Source: Devosia sp. 1566 (lineage in GTDB: Bacteria; Pseudomonadota; Alphaproteobacteria; Rhizobiales; Devosiaceae). From it: DNA of 64,000 nucleotides. The translations under genes and the position numbers were made by a program. The notes under the pieces are model-generated. The model was not told the origin of the DNA and ran no database searches. It saw only the letters and a list, made by a program, of their open reading frames with translations. How positions within the stretch are numbered: the first letter of the stretch is position 1; every line of letters starts with the position of its first letter. The stretch is from assembly GCF_004005995.1 (NCBI RefSeq), contig NZ_CP034767.1:2852001-2916000 (forward strand). The letters are read 5' to 3'. This document shows, one piece after another, positions 63,231 to 64,000 of this stretch.

Positions 63231-64000
63231 ATGCGGGTTCTGGTAACGGGAGGAGCGGGCTTTATCGGCTCGGCCGTGGTGCGCCATCTGGTGCTCGATC
63301 GCGGATATGAGGTGCTCAATGTCGACAAGCTCACCTATGCCGGCAATCTGAGCTCCCTCCGCGCCGTCGAGGACCACCCCGGCTATCGCCTGTTGCGCGC
63401 CGATATTGCCGACCACGCCGCCATGGCTGACGCCTTCACGAGCTTTGCGCCCAACCGCGTCATGCACCTGGCCGCCGAAACCCATGTCGACCGCTCCATC
63501 ACCGGGGCCGCCGATTTCATGCACACCAATGTCATGGGCACCTTTGCGCTGCTCGAGGCGGCGCGGGCATACTGGTCGGGGCTCGAGGGCGACGACAGAG
63601 AAAAATTCCGCTTCCTCCATGTCTCGACCGACGAGGTTTATGGCTCGCTCGGGCCTGAGGGCCTGTTCAGCGAAACCACGCCCTATGATCCCTCCTCCCC
63701 CTATTCCGCGTCAAAAGCCGCTTCCGATCACCTCGCCCACGCCTGGCATCGCACCTATGGCCTGCCGGTCGTCGTTTCCAACTGCTCCAACAATTACGGC
63801 CCGTTCCACTTCCCCGAAAAACTCATTCCCTTGACCATCCTCAAGGCGCTGCGCGGCGAACCCCTCCCGGTCTATGGCAAGGGCGAGAATGTGCGCGATT
63901 GGCTTTATGTGGAGGACCATGCCCGCGCCCTCGACCTCATCGCCGAGCATGGCCGCCCCGGCCAGACCTATAATGTCGGCGGGCGCAATGAGCGGCGCAA
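63231..64000 (+). CDS. rfbB: dTDP-glucose 4,6-dehydratase (3' partial)
   Basis: The frame runs off the window; about 256 codons of an expected 350 are present. The NAD motif is [18 protein letters not shown], then [25 protein letters not shown], the [11 protein letters not shown]hr-Asp-Glu catalytic set, YSASKAASD (YxxxK) and [18 protein letters not shown]. It converts dTDP-glucose to the 4-keto-6-deoxy intermediate. AAGGAGG lies before the ATG. rfbD, the last pathway gene, is expected beyond the window. Confidence 0.96.
   Translation, partial: MRVLVTGGAGFIGSAVVRHLVLDRGYEVLNVDKLTYAGNLSSLRAVEDHPGYRLLRADIADHAAMADAFTSFAPNRVMHLAAETHVDRSITGAADFMHTNVMGTFALLEAARAYWSGLEGDDREKFRFLHVSTDEVYGSLGPEGLFSETTPYDPSSPYSASKAASDHLAHAWHRTYGLPVVVSNCSNNYGPFHFPEKLIPLTILKALRGEPLPVYGKGENVRDWLYVEDHARALDLIAEHGRPGQTYNVGGRNERR

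Overview
The window is GC-rich chromosomal DNA, densely coded on both strands. I saw no rRNA, tRNA, CRISPR array, insertion sequence or phage gene. A LigD with a C-terminal polymerase domain, a split TRAP transporter, a crtE/Y/I/B/Z carotenoid cluster, a PrtD/HlyD type I secretion pair and the overall codon use point to an alphaproteobacterium, most likely Hyphomicrobiales. A Devosia-like genus is a guess, not a demonstrated result.

Bases 1-26 kb are mostly catabolic and housekeeping. In order they hold the end of ligD, modA-modB without a modC, a KDPG aldolase, a degenerate HNH-like protein, a fructokinase, and a TRAP transporter (dctQ-dctM facing a separately transcribed dctP). Next come a small secreted protein with an ECF sigma/anti-sigma pair, and a sugar-acid group (FMN L-lactate dehydrogenase, UxaA-type dehydratase, GntR regulator, FAH-family hydrolase). 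A RidA protein, a small GNAT protein, an LprI/RsiV-like secreted protein and an MhqD-like esterase follow. A carotenoid cluster (17.5-24.8 kb) is predicted to make zeaxanthin: crtY-crtI-crtB on the plus strand converge on crtZ, and crtE on the minus strand is translationally coupled to a two-gene ABC-2 exporter. A lone sulfate-type binding protein closes this part.

From 26.3 kb to the end is one long surface-glycan region. It carries a priming sugar-phosphate transferase, about ten glycosyltransferases or relatives (including a sulfotransferase-glycosyltransferase fusion and a probable pseudo-glycosyltransferase), UDP-galactopyranose mutase with three GlfT2-like transferases, and a sulfatase-fold protein. 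It also has a Wzm/Wzt-type exporter with an epimerase-like protein and a PaaK-like adenylating enzyme, and it ends in rfbA-rfbC-rfbB for dTDP-rhamnose. The predicted product is a galactofuranose- and rhamnose-containing polysaccharide.

Inside the glycan region sit two large RTX proteins, a type I secretion ABC/HlyD pair, and a mini-pathway of a stand-alone adenylation domain, carrier protein and thioesterase-like protein with cysteine in place of the nucleophile serine. The most unusual object is the 1125-residue RTX protein at 56779-60156. Its Calx-beta domain appears split by about 750 residues of Ala/Asp/Glu-rich repeats: exactly 13 units of 24 residues, a Gly-Ser-Pro break, then exactly 13 units of 26 residues. 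I read this as a long antiparallel helical hairpin growing out of a Calx-beta loop on a secreted surface protein. RTX proteins, secretion machinery and glycan genes together suggest a protein-plus-polysaccharide cell-surface layer.
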